Part shown: positions 17,357 through 26,357 of the stretch, one piece after another
How positions within the stretch are numbered: the first letter of the stretch is position 1
How the letters are laid out: each line of letters begins with the position of its first letter
Assembly (NCBI GenBank): GCA_033283385.1
Contig: JAWMQQ010000001.1
Coordinates: 310,001-374,000 of the forward strand
Source: Mangrovimicrobium sp033283385
GTDB lineage: Bacteria; Pseudomonadota; Gammaproteobacteria; Pseudomonadales; Halieaceae
Direction of reading: 5' to 3'
DNA length: 64,000 nucleotides
Position numbers and translations under genes: made by a program
Notes under the pieces: generated by a model
The model's input: only the letters and a program-made list of their open reading frames with translations
Database searches by the model: none
Told to the model about the DNA's origin: nothing

Positions 17357-17529
17357 GTAGGAGCCTGCTACGCAGGCGATCGCGCGCAGGGCGCGCTCCT
17401 GCAATGGACGAGCGCGTTATGTAGGAGCCTGCTACGCAGGCGATCGCCTGCGTAGCAGGCTCCTACAGAGGCGATCGCCTGTGTAACAGGCTCCTACGGG
17501 GGCGATCGCCTGTGTAACAGGCTCCTACG
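17357..17529. repeat. REP cluster 4, with a perfect 46-bp palindrome
   Basis: Several units between the holC stop and the valS start, both genes on the minus strand. Bases 17421-17466 form a perfect 46-bp palindrome: a direct unit (GTAGGAGCCTGCTACGCAGG) joined through CGATCG to its exact reverse complement. Further units have CCTGTGTAACAGG stems. Confidence 0.92.
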
Positions 17530-17543
17530 GGCGCGTGCCCGCG

Positions 17544-17963
17544 TCAGAGGTCGTGCTTTTCGAGCTGGTAGCCGCGTTCTCGGTACATGCGCCAGGCGTT
17601 GCGCAGGGCTTCGAGGGAGGCGGGGTCCTGGGTGACGACTTCGGCGACGCGGCCGAAGCGGGCGAAGAAGGGCGGCGGCTCCAGTTGCAGGTTGATCAGC
17701 AGGTCGCTGTGGTCGCCCGGGTCCTGGCCCCAGCCGATGATCACCGGCTCGCCGTTTTCCTCGCCGGCCAACGCGTGGGGCAGGAAGCTGTCCGGGCGGA
17801 AGCTCCACAGCAACTCGTCCAGCGAGCGGGCCTGCTCGCGGTCGGCGGCGTTGATGAAGATGCGGTGGCCCTGGGAGAAGGCCTTGTCGGCGAGGCGGGC
17901 GGCGACCTGCAGGCGCTGGTCGAGACCAGCCGCCTGCACGACGTAGAAGCCGACCCGGGTCAC
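17544..17963 (-). CDS. holC: DNA polymerase III subunit chi
   Basis: A 139-residue protein with the HolC pattern: VGFYVVQAAGLDQRLQVAARLADKAFSQG (key residues only: FYV near 5-8, the helix with CxLADKAF-type core), then FINAADREQARSLDELLWSFRPDSFLPH and a C-terminal LEKHDL. Chi links the clamp loader to single-strand-binding protein at the replication fork. E. coli HolC has 147 residues. It starts with GTG at 17963; the GTGA overlaps the pepA stop by four bases. The pepA-holC order on the chromosome, next to lptF, is common in gammaproteobacteria, which supports the call. Confidence 0.88.
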   Translation of the reverse strand: MTRVGFYVVQAAGLDQRLQVAARLADKAFSQGHRIFINAADREQARSLDELLWSFRPDSFLPHALAGEENGEPVIIGWGQDPGDHSDLLINLQLEPPPFFARFGRVAEVVTQDPASLEALRNAWRMYRERGYQLEKHDL

Positions 17964-19441
17964 GCCCTGTCGATCAGGTAGCGGGTCAGCAGGCCGACCG
18001 GGCGCCCGGTGGCCCACTTCGGCGATGCATCCCAGGCGGTGCCCGCGATATCCAGGTGAGCCCAGGGATAGGCCTTGGTGAACTCGGACAGGAAACACGC
18101 CGCGGTCACGCTGCCGCCGCCGCCGTTGCCGATGTTGGCGAGGTCGGCGAAGTTGCTCTGCAGCTGCTTGGTGTACTCCTCCCACAGCGGCATGTGCCAA
18201 GCGCGGTCGTGGGCTTCGACGCCCGCCGCCAGCAGTTGCTCGGCCAGTTCCTCGCGGTTGCTGTACAGGCCGCTGGCATGGGAGCCGAGGGCGACCACGC
18301 AGGCGCCGGTCAGGGTGGCGATGTCGATCACCGCCTCGGGCTTGAAGCGCTCGACGTAGGTCAGCGCGTCGCACAGCACCAGCCGTCCCTCGGCGTCTGT
18401 GTTGAGGATCTCGATGGTCTTGCCGGACATGCTCTTGACCACGTCGCCGGGCTTGGTGGCGTTGCCGCTGGGCATGTTCTCCGCCGCGGCGATGACGCCG
18501 ATGACATTCAGCGGCAGTTCCATCTCCGCGACCGCGGTCATGGTGCCCAGCACGCTGGCCGCGCCGCCCATGTCGTACTTCATCTCGTCCATCTTCAGGC
18601 CGGGCTTGAGCGAGATGCCGCCGCTGTCGAAGGTGATGCCCTTGCCCACCAGCACGTAGGGCTTGGCGCTCTTCTTGCCGCCGCTGTAATTGATGACGAT
18701 CAGTCGCGCCGGCTCCGCGGTACCTGCGGTGACCGAGAGAAACGAGTTCATGCCCAGCTCGCGCATGCGTTTTTCGTCGACGACCTGCACCGAAAGCCTG
18801 CCGTTGCCGCGCGCCAGCTTGCGCGCCTGCTGGGCGAGGTAGCTGGGGGTGCAGATGTTGGCGGGCAGGTTGGCGAGCTCGCGCGCCGTGTTGATCCCCT
18901 CGGCGGTGGCGGCGCCGGTATCCAGTGCCTTCTGTGCCGCGGCCTTGCCGCAGCCGGTGCTGACGGCCACCTTGGACAGCGCCAGTGCCGCTGCCGGCTT
19001 GGCCACGGTTTCGGTGTAGCGGTAGGAGCCGGCAACCAGTCCGCGGGCCAGTGTCTCCAGCAGCCACTCGGGCGTGCCGTCCTTGGGCTTGAGGTCGTCC
19101 AGCAGCAGCAGGGCGTCCTTCGCCTGGGTGCCGTTGAGCGCGGTGTACACGGTCTGCACGAATTCGCGCGCGGCGGCCCGGTCGAAGGCCTTGCGCTCGC
19201 CGCAGCCCACCAGCAGGATGCGCTGGGCGCCGCCGCTGCCCGCAAGCAGGGTGCTCTGCGCGCGCTTGCCGGTGAAGTCCTTGAGCGCCAGCGCTGCGCT
19301 GATGTTGCCGCCGCTGGCCTTGTCCAGCGATTTCACCGCACCCGAGAGGGTGTCGTCGCTGAAGCAGGGAAGGACCGCGCAATGGGTGCGTGACTTGGTG
19401 GCGTCGCTGACGGCGCGCACCGAGAATGTGATGCCGCTCAT
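17960..19441 (-). CDS. pepA: Leucyl aminopeptidase (M17 family)
   Basis: A 493-residue cytosol aminopeptidase. The family signature NTDAEGRL and the upstream metal site VGKGITFDSGGISLKP with K and D ligands are intact, as is YDMGGAASVLGTM. It removes N-terminal residues from peptides as a two-metal hexamer; E. coli PepA also binds DNA in XerCD recombination and carAB control, but whether this one does cannot be seen. It is divergent from lptF, with 82 bases between, and translationally coupled to holC by a GTGA overlap. Confidence 0.95.
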   Translation of the reverse strand: MSGITFSVRAVSDATKSRTHCAVLPCFSDDTLSGAVKSLDKASGGNISAALALKDFTGKRAQSTLLAGSGGAQRILLVGCGERKAFDRAAAREFVQTVYTALNGTQAKDALLLLDDLKPKDGTPEWLLETLARGLVAGSYRYTETVAKPAAALALSKVAVSTGCGKAAAQKALDTGAATAEGINTARELANLPANICTPSYLAQQARKLARGNGRLSVQVVDEKRMRELGMNSFLSVTAGTAEPARLIVINYSGGKKSAKPYVLVGKGITFDSGGISLKPGLKMDEMKYDMGGAASVLGTMTAVAEMELPLNVIGVIAAAENMPSGNATKPGDVVKSMSGKTIEILNTDAEGRLVLCDALTYVERFKPEAVIDIATLTGACVVALGSHASGLYSNREELAEQLLAAGVEAHDRAWHMPLWEEYTKQLQSNFADLANIGNGGGGSVTAACFLSEFTKAYPWAHLDIAGTAWDASPKWATGRPVGLLTRYLIDRA

Positions 19442-19523
19442 GGGGTGATTACCTCACTATCGAAGTTGGCGCTAGTGTATGATGTTGCGCGCCTAAACTG
19501 AACCGCAAGTACTCTCCCCGGCC

Positions 19524-20633
19524 ATGAAAATCCTGCGTTACCTGGCTCGTGACGTGCTCACCCACATGCTGGCGGTGAGTTTCGTCCTGCTGGTGATCAT
19601 CTTCAGTGGCCGCTTCGTCAAATACCTCGCCGAGGCCGCAAGCGGCGACCTCTCCGCGGATATCCTGCTGCCGGTCATGCTCTATCGCGTGCCCGGTTTC
19701 CTCGAGCTGATTTTCCCGCTGGGCCTGTTCATCGGCATCCTCATGGCCTATGGGCGGCTCTACGTGGACAGCGAGATGGTGGTGCTCAATGCCTGTGGCG
19801 TCAGCCCCTCGCGCCTGGCGCTTTACACGCTGGTGCCGGCCGGCGCGGTGATGGTGCTGGTGGCTGCCCTCAGCCTGTGGCTGACCCCGGTGGGCGCCTC
19901 CCGTTCCGACGCCCTGCTGCAGGCGCCGGAATCTTCGCAGGGTCTGAATGCCGTCGCCGCCGGGCGCTTCCAGGTGCGGCGCGGCAGCACCACCGTCAGC
20001 TATGCAAACACCGTATCGCCGGACGGGGTGATGCACGGCGTGTTCCTCTCCGACGGCGGTACCGACAGCCGCGGCAGGCCGCACATGCAGGTCACCGTCG
20101 CCGAGGAGGGCGAGGTGAGGTTCGACCCGCAGACCGGCGTGCGCTACCTCGAGCTGCGCAACGGCTACCGCTATAACGGCTACCCGGGAGAACTGGATTA
20201 CCGGGTGGTGCAGTTTGGCCGCTACGGCGAGATGATGCCCGAGCCCGCCGGCGGCATCCGCACCGCCGACCCGGTGGATGGCCGCCCGACGCGCGCGCTG
20301 CTGCAATCGCCCAGCGACGAGGATCGCGCCGCGCTGCACTGGCGACTGTCGCTGCCGGTAATGGTGCCCATCATCGCCATCATCGCCCTGTGCATGAGCC
20401 GCACCGACCACCGCCGCGGCCGCTATATCAAGCTGGCTCCGGCATTCATCCTCTATCTCCTGTACCTGGTGCTGCTGGCCAGGAGCCGCGGGTGGATCGC
20501 CGATGGCGATGCCGCGCCGGCGCAACTGTGGATGATCCACGGCCTGTTCGCGCTGCTCGCACTGGGCATGCTGTACGGACCGTGGCTGCGCAGTCGGCTG
20601 GGCATCTTCCTGGACGCGCATGCAAAAGCTTGA
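19524..20633 (+). CDS. lptF: LPS export permease LptF
   Basis: A 369-residue inner-membrane subunit of the LptB2FG complex, which extracts lipopolysaccharide from the inner membrane and passes it to LptC/LptA. Six membrane segments, three before and three after a periplasmic jellyroll domain (about 115-265). The coupling-helix region FLELIFPLGLFIGILMAYGRLYVDSEM is typical. First of the lptFG pair; the lptG ATG lies inside its last codons. It is divergent from pepA, the common gammaproteobacterial arrangement. Confidence 0.94.
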   Translation: MKILRYLARDVLTHMLAVSFVLLVIIFSGRFVKYLAEAASGDLSADILLPVMLYRVPGFLELIFPLGLFIGILMAYGRLYVDSEMVVLNACGVSPSRLALYTLVPAGAVMVLVAALSLWLTPVGASRSDALLQAPESSQGLNAVAAGRFQVRRGSTTVSYANTVSPDGVMHGVFLSDGGTDSRGRPHMQVTVAEEGEVRFDPQTGVRYLELRNGYRYNGYPGELDYRVVQFGRYGEMMPEPAGGIRTADPVDGRPTRALLQSPSDEDRAALHWRLSLPVMVPIIAIIALCMSRTDHRRGRYIKLAPAFILYLLYLVLLARSRGWIADGDAAPAQLWMIHGLFALLALGMLYGPWLRSRLGIFLDAHAKA

Positions 20634-21681
20634 TGCCTACATAGGTCGGACGGTCTTCGTCACCATATTGCTGGTGCTGGTGGTGATCGTCGGGCTGGAT
20701 GCGATGTCCGCGTTTATCGACGAGTCGGGCGATATCTCCGATACCTACACCTTCGGCCAGGTCGGCCTATACGTCCTGCTGACGCTGCCGGGGCGCTGCT
20801 ACGAGTACATCCCCTTCGCCGCGCTGATCGGCGGCATGCTCGGGCTGGGCCAGCTCGCCAGCTCCAGCGAACTGGTGGTGATGCGCGCCGCCGGCGTGTC
20901 CATCGCACGGCTGGTGTGGACGGCGCTGAAGCCGGCCCTGCTGGTCGCCCTGCTGGGAGTAGTGCTCGGCGAGGTGCTCGCCCCGCACACCGACCGGATG
21001 GCGGAAACGCAGCGCGCGCTGGCGCAGGACCCGGGCGAGACCTTCTCCGGCCGCCACGGTATCTGGAATCGCGAAGGCAACAGCTTCCTGCATTTCAATG
21101 CGCTGGAGCCGCCGGGCATCGTGCACGGTATCGTGCTGTTGCAGTTCGACGAGCAGCGCCGCCTGCAGTCGGCGCTGCGCGCCCGCCGCGCCACCTATGA
21201 GGGCGATTACTGGCAGATGGAAGACGTGGAGCGCACACGCTTCAGCAGCTGGCAGACCAGCCGTGAAGAGCACGCGCACCTGCGCTGGGAGACCGGCGTC
21301 ACGCCGCAGCTGCTGACCCTGGTGGTGGTGAGTCCCGGGCAGTTGTCGCTGGCCGACCTGTACCGCTACAGCCGCTACCTGCAGAGCCAGGGCATGGAAT
21401 CCGGGGATTACCAACTGGCGTGGTGGCGCAAGATCCTGCAGCCGCTGGCGGTGGCCGGGCTGGTGCTGGTGGCAATCTCGTTTATCTTCGGGCCGCTGCG
21501 CGACGGCACCATGGGCTTTCGCATCTTCGCCGGCGTGATCGTCGGCATCGCCTTCCGCACCAGCCAGGACTTGCTCGGCCCCGCCAGCGTGGTGTTCGGG
21601 TTTCACCCGCTGTACGCGGCGCTGGCGCCGATTGCCCTGTGCTACCTCGCCGGGCTGGCATTGCTGCTGCGGGCCCGGTAG
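20620..21681 (+). CDS. lptG: LPS export permease LptG
   Basis: A 353-residue partner of LptF with the same fold (three membrane segments, jellyroll domain, three membrane segments). LPGRCYEYIPFAALIGGMLGLGQLA-type coupling segment (P, Y-E and G-G-M residues visible at about 55-75) and the final FGFHPLYAALAPIALCYLAG helix region are typical. It overlaps lptF by 14 bases, so translation is coupled. The stop codon TAG is made by the GTAGGAG head of REP cluster 5. Confidence 0.94.
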   Translation: MQKLDAYIGRTVFVTILLVLVVIVGLDAMSAFIDESGDISDTYTFGQVGLYVLLTLPGRCYEYIPFAALIGGMLGLGQLASSSELVVMRAAGVSIARLVWTALKPALLVALLGVVLGEVLAPHTDRMAETQRALAQDPGETFSGRHGIWNREGNSFLHFNALEPPGIVHGIVLLQFDEQRRLQSALRARRATYEGDYWQMEDVERTRFSSWQTSREEHAHLRWETGVTPQLLTLVVVSPGQLSLADLYRYSRYLQSQGMESGDYQLAWWRKILQPLAVAGLVLVAISFIFGPLRDGTMGFRIFAGVIVGIAFRTSQDLLGPASVVFGFHPLYAALAPIALCYLAGLALLLRAR

Positions 21682-21790
21682 GAGCCTGCTATGCAGGCGA
21701 TCGCGCGTATAACGCGTCCCTACCGGGACGTGATCGCGCGTATGACGCGCTCCTACGGGGGCACAATCGCGCGTATAACGCGCTCCTACG
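21678..21790. repeat. REP cluster 5
   Basis: A direct unit (GTAGGAGCCTGCTATGCAGG) followed by three inverted units with the stem CGCGT-ATA-ACGCG or CGCGT-ATG-ACGCG and ends GCTCCTAC. It supplies the stop codons of both flanking convergent genes: TAG of lptG on the plus strand and TAG of the hydratase-like gene on the minus strand. Confidence 0.9.
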
Positions 21791-22622
21791 TTTTTGCGGA
21801 ATCCTTGCCAGAGGCTTTTATGCCGCGGTGGTCCATCAGCACGAACTGCCCGCCCTGCGCGTAGGCGGAGGCGTGGCCCAGCTGGTGGATGTCGAAGCAG
21901 GCCTGCAGCGCGGCGTATTGCCCCATGGAATCCAGTGTCTGGTTGACCGCGCGCTTGGCCATGGCCAGCGCGTGCGGGTGCATCTGTGCAATCTCCAGCG
22001 CCAGCTCGCGCGACCTGTCGGCGAGTTCCTCGGTCGGTACCACGCGGTTGACCATGCCGCGGCGCTCCGCTTCCTCGGCGCTGATGGGGCGCGCGGTGAA
22101 CAGCATCTCCTTGGCCTTGCGCGCGCCCAGCTCCCAGGTGTGGCCGTGGTACTCCACGCCGCCGATGCCCATCATCACCACCGGGTCGGAAAAGCGCGCG
22201 TTGTCCGCGGCGATGATCAGGTCGCAGGGCCAGGCCAGCAGCAGGCCGCCGGCGATGCATGCGCCCTGCACCGCGGCGATGGAGGGCTTGGGAATGTCGC
22301 GCCAGCGGCGGGAAAAGCCGAAGTAGTGCTTCGCCTCCCAGCTGTACAGGCCGAGCAGGCCGCGCTGCTCGATGGAGGCGCCGATCTGCGCGAAAGCCGG
22401 GTTGCTCTTCACCTCGTCCGGCGACATGTCGTGGCCCGCGGAGAAGTGCGGGCCGTTGGCCTGCAGCAGGATGACGCGCACGGCGTCGTCGGCCGCCGCC
22501 GACTCCCAGGCGTCGTTGAGTTCCTCCAGCAGTTTCTGGTTCTGGGCGTTTCTCCGGTCCGGGCGATCCAGGGTGATGGTGGCGATGCTTTCAGCCACTT
22601 CGTACTTTATATGGTTATACAT
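21786..22622 (-). CDS. Enoyl-CoA hydratase/isomerase family protein
   Basis: A 278-residue crotonase-fold protein. The oxyanion hole segments are PHFSAGHDMS (about 58-67) and ACIAGGLLL. The first hydratase glutamate is replaced (GGLLLAW) and an aspartate sits in RFSDPVVMMG at the second. The long insert NPAFAQIGASIEQRGLLGLYSWEAKHYFG (residues about 74-102) is shared by family members of unknown function in catabolic clusters. The exact reaction is not predictable. Its stop codon is inside REP cluster 5. A copy of the 13-bp motif with two mismatches overlaps its start codon. It is divergent from the amidohydrolase operon. Confidence 0.75.
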   Translation of the reverse strand: MYNHIKYEVAESIATITLDRPDRRNAQNQKLLEELNDAWESAAADDAVRVILLQANGPHFSAGHDMSPDEVKSNPAFAQIGASIEQRGLLGLYSWEAKHYFGFSRRWRDIPKPSIAAVQGACIAGGLLLAWPCDLIIAADNARFSDPVVMMGIGGVEYHGHTWELGARKAKEMLFTARPISAEEAERRGMVNRVVPTEELADRSRELALEIAQMHPHALAMAKRAVNQTLDSMGQYAALQACFDIHQLGHASAYAQGGQFVLMDHRGIKASGKDSAKT

Positions 22623-22623
22623 T
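22611..22623. promoter_or_regulatory. Weak copy of catabolic motif over the hydratase start
   Basis: ATGGTTATACATT differs from ATAGTTANAYRAT at two positions and overlaps the start codon of the minus-strand gene. It may be chance. Confidence 0.25.
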
Positions 22624-22831
22624 AGAAATCTCCTGCGTGAACCGGCTGTGCTATCCCGTCTTTCGCCAGCCCGGCGGAGGCCGGTGGGCTGGTTGTAGCC
22701 TGTAACCGCTTTTATGGCAGATATTTATAAGGTTTTTCCCTGCCATGGGCTGCTCGTTCTATGTGGACAGGGGGCAGCTTGTACGCATTGTAGTCCCAAT
22801 CCCCTGCAAAAAACACTGGAACTGGCGTCTA

Positions 22832-22844
22832 ATAGTTGTATGAT
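22832..22844. promoter_or_regulatory. Catabolic 13-bp motif, amidohydrolase operon
   Basis: ATAGTTGTATGAT matches ATAGTTANAYRAT at all but one position. It lies 42 bases before the amidohydrolase start, within the region shared with the divergent hydratase-like gene. Proposed operator. Confidence 0.55.
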
Positions 22845-22886
22845 TGGTTCGCCCCGGGGTAATGGTCCAGAACGAGGTCCCGACTA

Positions 22887-24071
22887 ATGCGAACGATCGA
22901 ATTTCCTGTCTACGACGCCGACCAGCACCTGTACGAAACCGAAGAGGCGTTGACGCAGTTTCTCCCGGACAAATTCAAGCGCGACTTCTACTTCGTCGAG
23001 AAGGAAGGCCGCAAGAAGCTGGTCATCGCCGGCATGCTCTCGGAGTTCATCCCCAACCCCACCTTTGCCGTGGTTGCCGAGCCGGGCGCCCACGAGAAGT
23101 TTTACCGGGCGGAAAACACCGAGGGCAAGAGCCTGCGCGAGCTCACCGGCAAGCCGATCCGCCCGCCGGAATCCTGGCGCACCGGCAAGGGCCGGCTGGA
23201 GCAGCTCGACGAGCAGGGCCTGAAGGCCGCGCTGGTGTTCCCGACGCTGGCCTCGGTGGTCGAGGAGCGCATCGGCGCGCGCGGGGAGGTGTCCGCGGCG
23301 CTGTTCCACTCCCTCAACCGCTGGATGGCGGAGGAGTGGCAGCTCGCCCGGGACGACCGTCTGTTCATGGTGCCCTTCATCAGCCTGACCGACGTCGACG
23401 CGGCGGTGAAGGAACTGGACTACGTGCTGGCCAACGGCGCGCGCGTGGTGAATATCCGCCCTGCGCCGGTGCCGGACATCCGCGGCAGCCGCTCCTTCGG
23501 CTACGAGGAATACGACCCCTTCTGGGCACGGGTGGCCGAGGCGGGCATCTTCGTCACGCTGCACGGCTCTGACAGCGGCTACGACCGCATCACCCGCTGG
23601 TGGACCGGTGGTGAGGGCGAGCAGCTGGCCTTCAGCTTCGATCCCCTGAAGATGGTGGTCGACCTGATCGGCAGGGCGATTTCCGATTCCGTGGCGGCAT
23701 TGATATGCCACGGCGTTTTCGACCGCCACCCGACACTGAAGGTCGCCTCCATCGAGAACGGCGGCACCTGGGTGCGCCCGCTGCTGCAGAAGTTCGACCA
23801 GGCCTATGGCAAGATGCCGCAGGCGTTCAAGCGGCACCCGCGCGCGGTGTTCGAGGAGCACATCTACGTCGCGCCCTTCTACGAGGACAACCTCGTCGAA
23901 CTGCGCAAGGACGTGCCTGTGGAGCACCTGCTGTTCGGCAGCGACTACCCGCACGCCGAGGGGCTGAAGCGGCCGCTGGATTACCTCGAGGAGTTCGGTG
24001 AGTTCTCCGGGAGCGACGTCGAGAAGATCTTCAGCAGCAACCTGAAGTCGCTGCTCGAAGGGCGGGCCTGA
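22887..24071 (+). CDS. Amidohydrolase family protein (ACMSD-like)
   Basis: A 394-residue TIM-barrel protein of the amidohydrolase-2 family, whose members decarboxylate or hydrolyse ring-cleavage products. The usual N-terminal HxH is DADQH here (D12, H14), so the first metal ligand is Asp. Other expected ligands remain: TLHGSDSG, CHGVFDRHP and FGSDYPHAEG. Its paralogue at 59158 shares this DADxH start and the FGSD(Y/W)PH(A/V)EG end, so the change is a family trait. It is the first gene of an operon with a reductase, a CoA-transferase and a dehydrogenase, and it has a 13-bp motif in its promoter. The reaction is unknown. Confidence 0.75.
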   Translation: MRTIEFPVYDADQHLYETEEALTQFLPDKFKRDFYFVEKEGRKKLVIAGMLSEFIPNPTFAVVAEPGAHEKFYRAENTEGKSLRELTGKPIRPPESWRTGKGRLEQLDEQGLKAALVFPTLASVVEERIGARGEVSAALFHSLNRWMAEEWQLARDDRLFMVPFISLTDVDAAVKELDYVLANGARVVNIRPAPVPDIRGSRSFGYEEYDPFWARVAEAGIFVTLHGSDSGYDRITRWWTGGEGEQLAFSFDPLKMVVDLIGRAISDSVAALICHGVFDRHPTLKVASIENGGTWVRPLLQKFDQAYGKMPQAFKRHPRAVFEEHIYVAPFYEDNLVELRKDVPVEHLLFGSDYPHAEGLKRPLDYLEEFGEFSGSDVEKIFSSNLKSLLEGRA

Positions 24072-24112
24072 CCCGGCAGCACCGTCGCCCACAATAACAA
24101 CAGGAGTGCGGC

Positions 24113-25159
24113 ATGGCGCGTTACCGCGTAGCCCAGTGCTACACCGGCGCGATCGGCTCGGAAATCGTCCGCAGGCTGGCGGGTCATCCCTCGCTGGAAC
24201 TGGTGGGCGTGCTGGTCCACGACAGCGCCAAAGCCGGGCGCGACGCGGGTGAACTCGCGGGCGCCGCGCCCAACGGCATCATCGCCACCGACTCCCTCGA
24301 TGACATCATCGCCCTGCGCCCGGACGGCGTGATCTGGAGCGGCAAGACCTACGATGTCGAGGCCTACGCGAAGCTGCTCGCGGCGGGCATCAACCTGTAT
24401 ACCGGTATGGGCGGTTACTTTATCGAGGGCGCGGAGGAAGAGCCGGTGCTGGCGCAGGCGGCGCAGAGCGGCAAGGCGTCTTTCTGTGCCGGCGGCAATA
24501 TCCCCGGCCTGATCAGCGACGTGCTGCCGCTGTTTCTCAGCGGCTACACCGGCAGGGTCCGCCAGGTTCGCGCGCGCCAGCGCAACCACGTGGCGACCAG
24601 CCACTCCCTGCACCAGCTCAGCAACCTCGTTGGCATCGGCCAGTTGCCCGGCGACAACCCGCTGATCGAGCGGGTCAACCAGGGCTGGACCAGCGTCGCC
24701 GCCCAGGGCTCGAAGATGATCGCCAAGGGCATGGGCCTGCGGTGGGAGTCTGCCGAACTGTTGAACGTGGAATACGCGCTGGCGCCACAGCGCACAGAGC
24801 TGCCTGCCAGCGGTCTGGTGCTGGAGCCCGGCACCATCGCCGGGGTGCGCTGGACCATCGCCGCGCACGCGGACGGCCGCGAGTTCTACCGCCTGACCAA
24901 CGAACTCACCGCCATCCTGGCCCTGGGTAAGGACTGGCGGCAGACCACCGAAGAGCCCGCCTGGCAGGTGGAGATCGACGGCGATCCGTCGATGGTGTGC
25001 AGCCTCGGCTGGCCGGCGGGCGCGGACCCGCACGCGTCGAATACCGCGCTAAACGCGGCGCGGGCGCTGAACATGCTGCCGCGGGTGATCGCGGCGCGGC
25101 CCGGTCTGCTGACGGTGCTGGATTTCCCGGCGGCGGTTGCCGGCGGCGGGCTGGCCTGA
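24113..25159 (+). CDS. DapB-like NAD(P)-dependent reductase
   Basis: A 348-residue protein with an N-terminal Rossmann fold (YTGAIGSEIVRRLAGHPSLE, about 10-29) and a C-terminal DapB-like domain. It resembles the dihydrodipicolinate-reductase-like proteins and 2,4-diaminopentanoate-dehydrogenase relatives that are frequent in actinobacterial and proteobacterial sterol or terpenoid clusters. It does not have DapB's own catalytic HH motif in clear form, so lysine synthesis is unlikely. It starts 41 bases after the amidohydrolase and is co-directional with the CoA-transferase. Substrate unknown. Confidence 0.68.
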   Translation: MARYRVAQCYTGAIGSEIVRRLAGHPSLELVGVLVHDSAKAGRDAGELAGAAPNGIIATDSLDDIIALRPDGVIWSGKTYDVEAYAKLLAAGINLYTGMGGYFIEGAEEEPVLAQAAQSGKASFCAGGNIPGLISDVLPLFLSGYTGRVRQVRARQRNHVATSHSLHQLSNLVGIGQLPGDNPLIERVNQGWTSVAAQGSKMIAKGMGLRWESAELLNVEYALAPQRTELPASGLVLEPGTIAGVRWTIAAHADGREFYRLTNELTAILALGKDWRQTTEEPAWQVEIDGDPSMVCSLGWPAGADPHASNTALNAARALNMLPRVIAARPGLLTVLDFPAAVAGGGLA

Positions 25160-25199
25160 TGCGTCGCGTGCCGGTGAAGCTGTCGGCGGGAGCGCGGTA

Positions 25200-26354
25200 G
25201 TGACGCCCCTCGAGGGAATCCGGGTTCTCGATTTCGGCCGCTACGTGGCCGGCCCCTACTGCGCCACGCTGCTCGCGGACTTCGGCGCAGACGTCATCCG
25301 TATCGAACGTCCCGGCGGCGGCGAGGATCGCGGCATCACGCCGCTGACCGATGAGGGCGATGGCGCCCTGTTCCTGCAGATCAACCGCAACAAGCGCTCA
25401 ATAGAGGTGGACCCGACATCAGAGGAGGGGCGGGAGGTCGTGCGCCGCCTTGTCGCCACCGCCGACGTGGTGGTGGTCAACGTGCCCGACAGCGCGCTGC
25501 CGCGCATGGGCCTGGACTACGACACGCTCTCGGCCATTCGCCCGGAGATCATCCTCGCCAACGTGTCGTCCTTCGGTTCCAAAGGCCCCTGGGCGGACCG
25601 CCCGGGTTTCGATAGCGTCGGCCAGGCGATGTGCGGTTCCGCCTATCTCTCGGGCCCGGGCGATGTGCCCTATCGCTCGCCGATCACCTGGGTGGACCAC
25701 GCTGCGGCGTTATATACCGCGTTCGGTGTGATGGCCGCGCTGTTCGAGCGCGCGCAAACGGGCAGGGGACAGCAGGTGTCGACCAACCTGCTCGCGTCCG
25801 CGATGGCCTTCAGCAGTACCTACCTGATCGAGCAGGCGGTCGCGCAGCCGGATCGCACCGCCATCGGCAACCGCAGTTTCGTCAACGGACCCACCGATAC
25901 CTTCCGCGCCAGCGACGGCTGGGTGGTCACCCAGGTCGTCGGCGATACGATATTCCGCCGCTGGGTGCGGTTGATGGGCGAGGCGCACTGGCTGGACGAC
26001 CCGCGTTTCGCCACGGACGAATTGCGCGGCAAGCACGGCGCGATACTGTCGGAGCGCATGCAGGCCTGGTGTGAATCGCGCAGCGTGGATGAAGCACTGG
26101 CGGAACTCGCCGACGCGCGCATTCCCGCGGGCCCGGTGCTCTCGCCGCGGCAGGCGCTGGCGCACCCGCAGGTGCAGGCCATGCAGGTGTTGCAGCCGGT
26201 GGACGTCGCCGGTGCAGATCGACCGCTGCCGCTGATGCGCACGCCCATCGGCATGAGCCGCACCCCGCCGGACATCACCCGGCCCCCGCCGCGTTCCGGC
26301 GAGCACACCGGCGAGATCCTTGCGGAACTCGGCATTAACAATCCGGAGGAGTAA
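25200..26354 (+). CDS. CaiB/BaiF family CoA-transferase
   Basis: A 384-residue family III CoA-transferase. The N-terminal GIRVLDFGRYVAGPYCATLLADFGAD segment (key residues RVLDFGRYVAGP) is typical and the catalytic aspartate is D166 in TWVDHAAALY. It should move CoA from an acyl-CoA donor to a free acid, through a glutamyl- or aspartyl-CoA anhydride. I chose the GTG at 25200, which has GGGAG seven bases upstream; the open frame begins earlier inside the previous gene. Its closest relative in the window is the CoA-transferase at 40986 (same RVLDFGRY, GGEDR and NRNKR motifs). Confidence 0.82.
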   Translation: MTPLEGIRVLDFGRYVAGPYCATLLADFGADVIRIERPGGGEDRGITPLTDEGDGALFLQINRNKRSIEVDPTSEEGREVVRRLVATADVVVVNVPDSALPRMGLDYDTLSAIRPEIILANVSSFGSKGPWADRPGFDSVGQAMCGSAYLSGPGDVPYRSPITWVDHAAALYTAFGVMAALFERAQTGRGQQVSTNLLASAMAFSSTYLIEQAVAQPDRTAIGNRSFVNGPTDTFRASDGWVVTQVVGDTIFRRWVRLMGEAHWLDDPRFATDELRGKHGAILSERMQAWCESRSVDEALAELADARIPAGPVLSPRQALAHPQVQAMQVLQPVDVAGADRPLPLMRTPIGMSRTPPDITRPPPRSGEHTGEILAELGINNPEE

Positions 26355-26357
26355 GCC

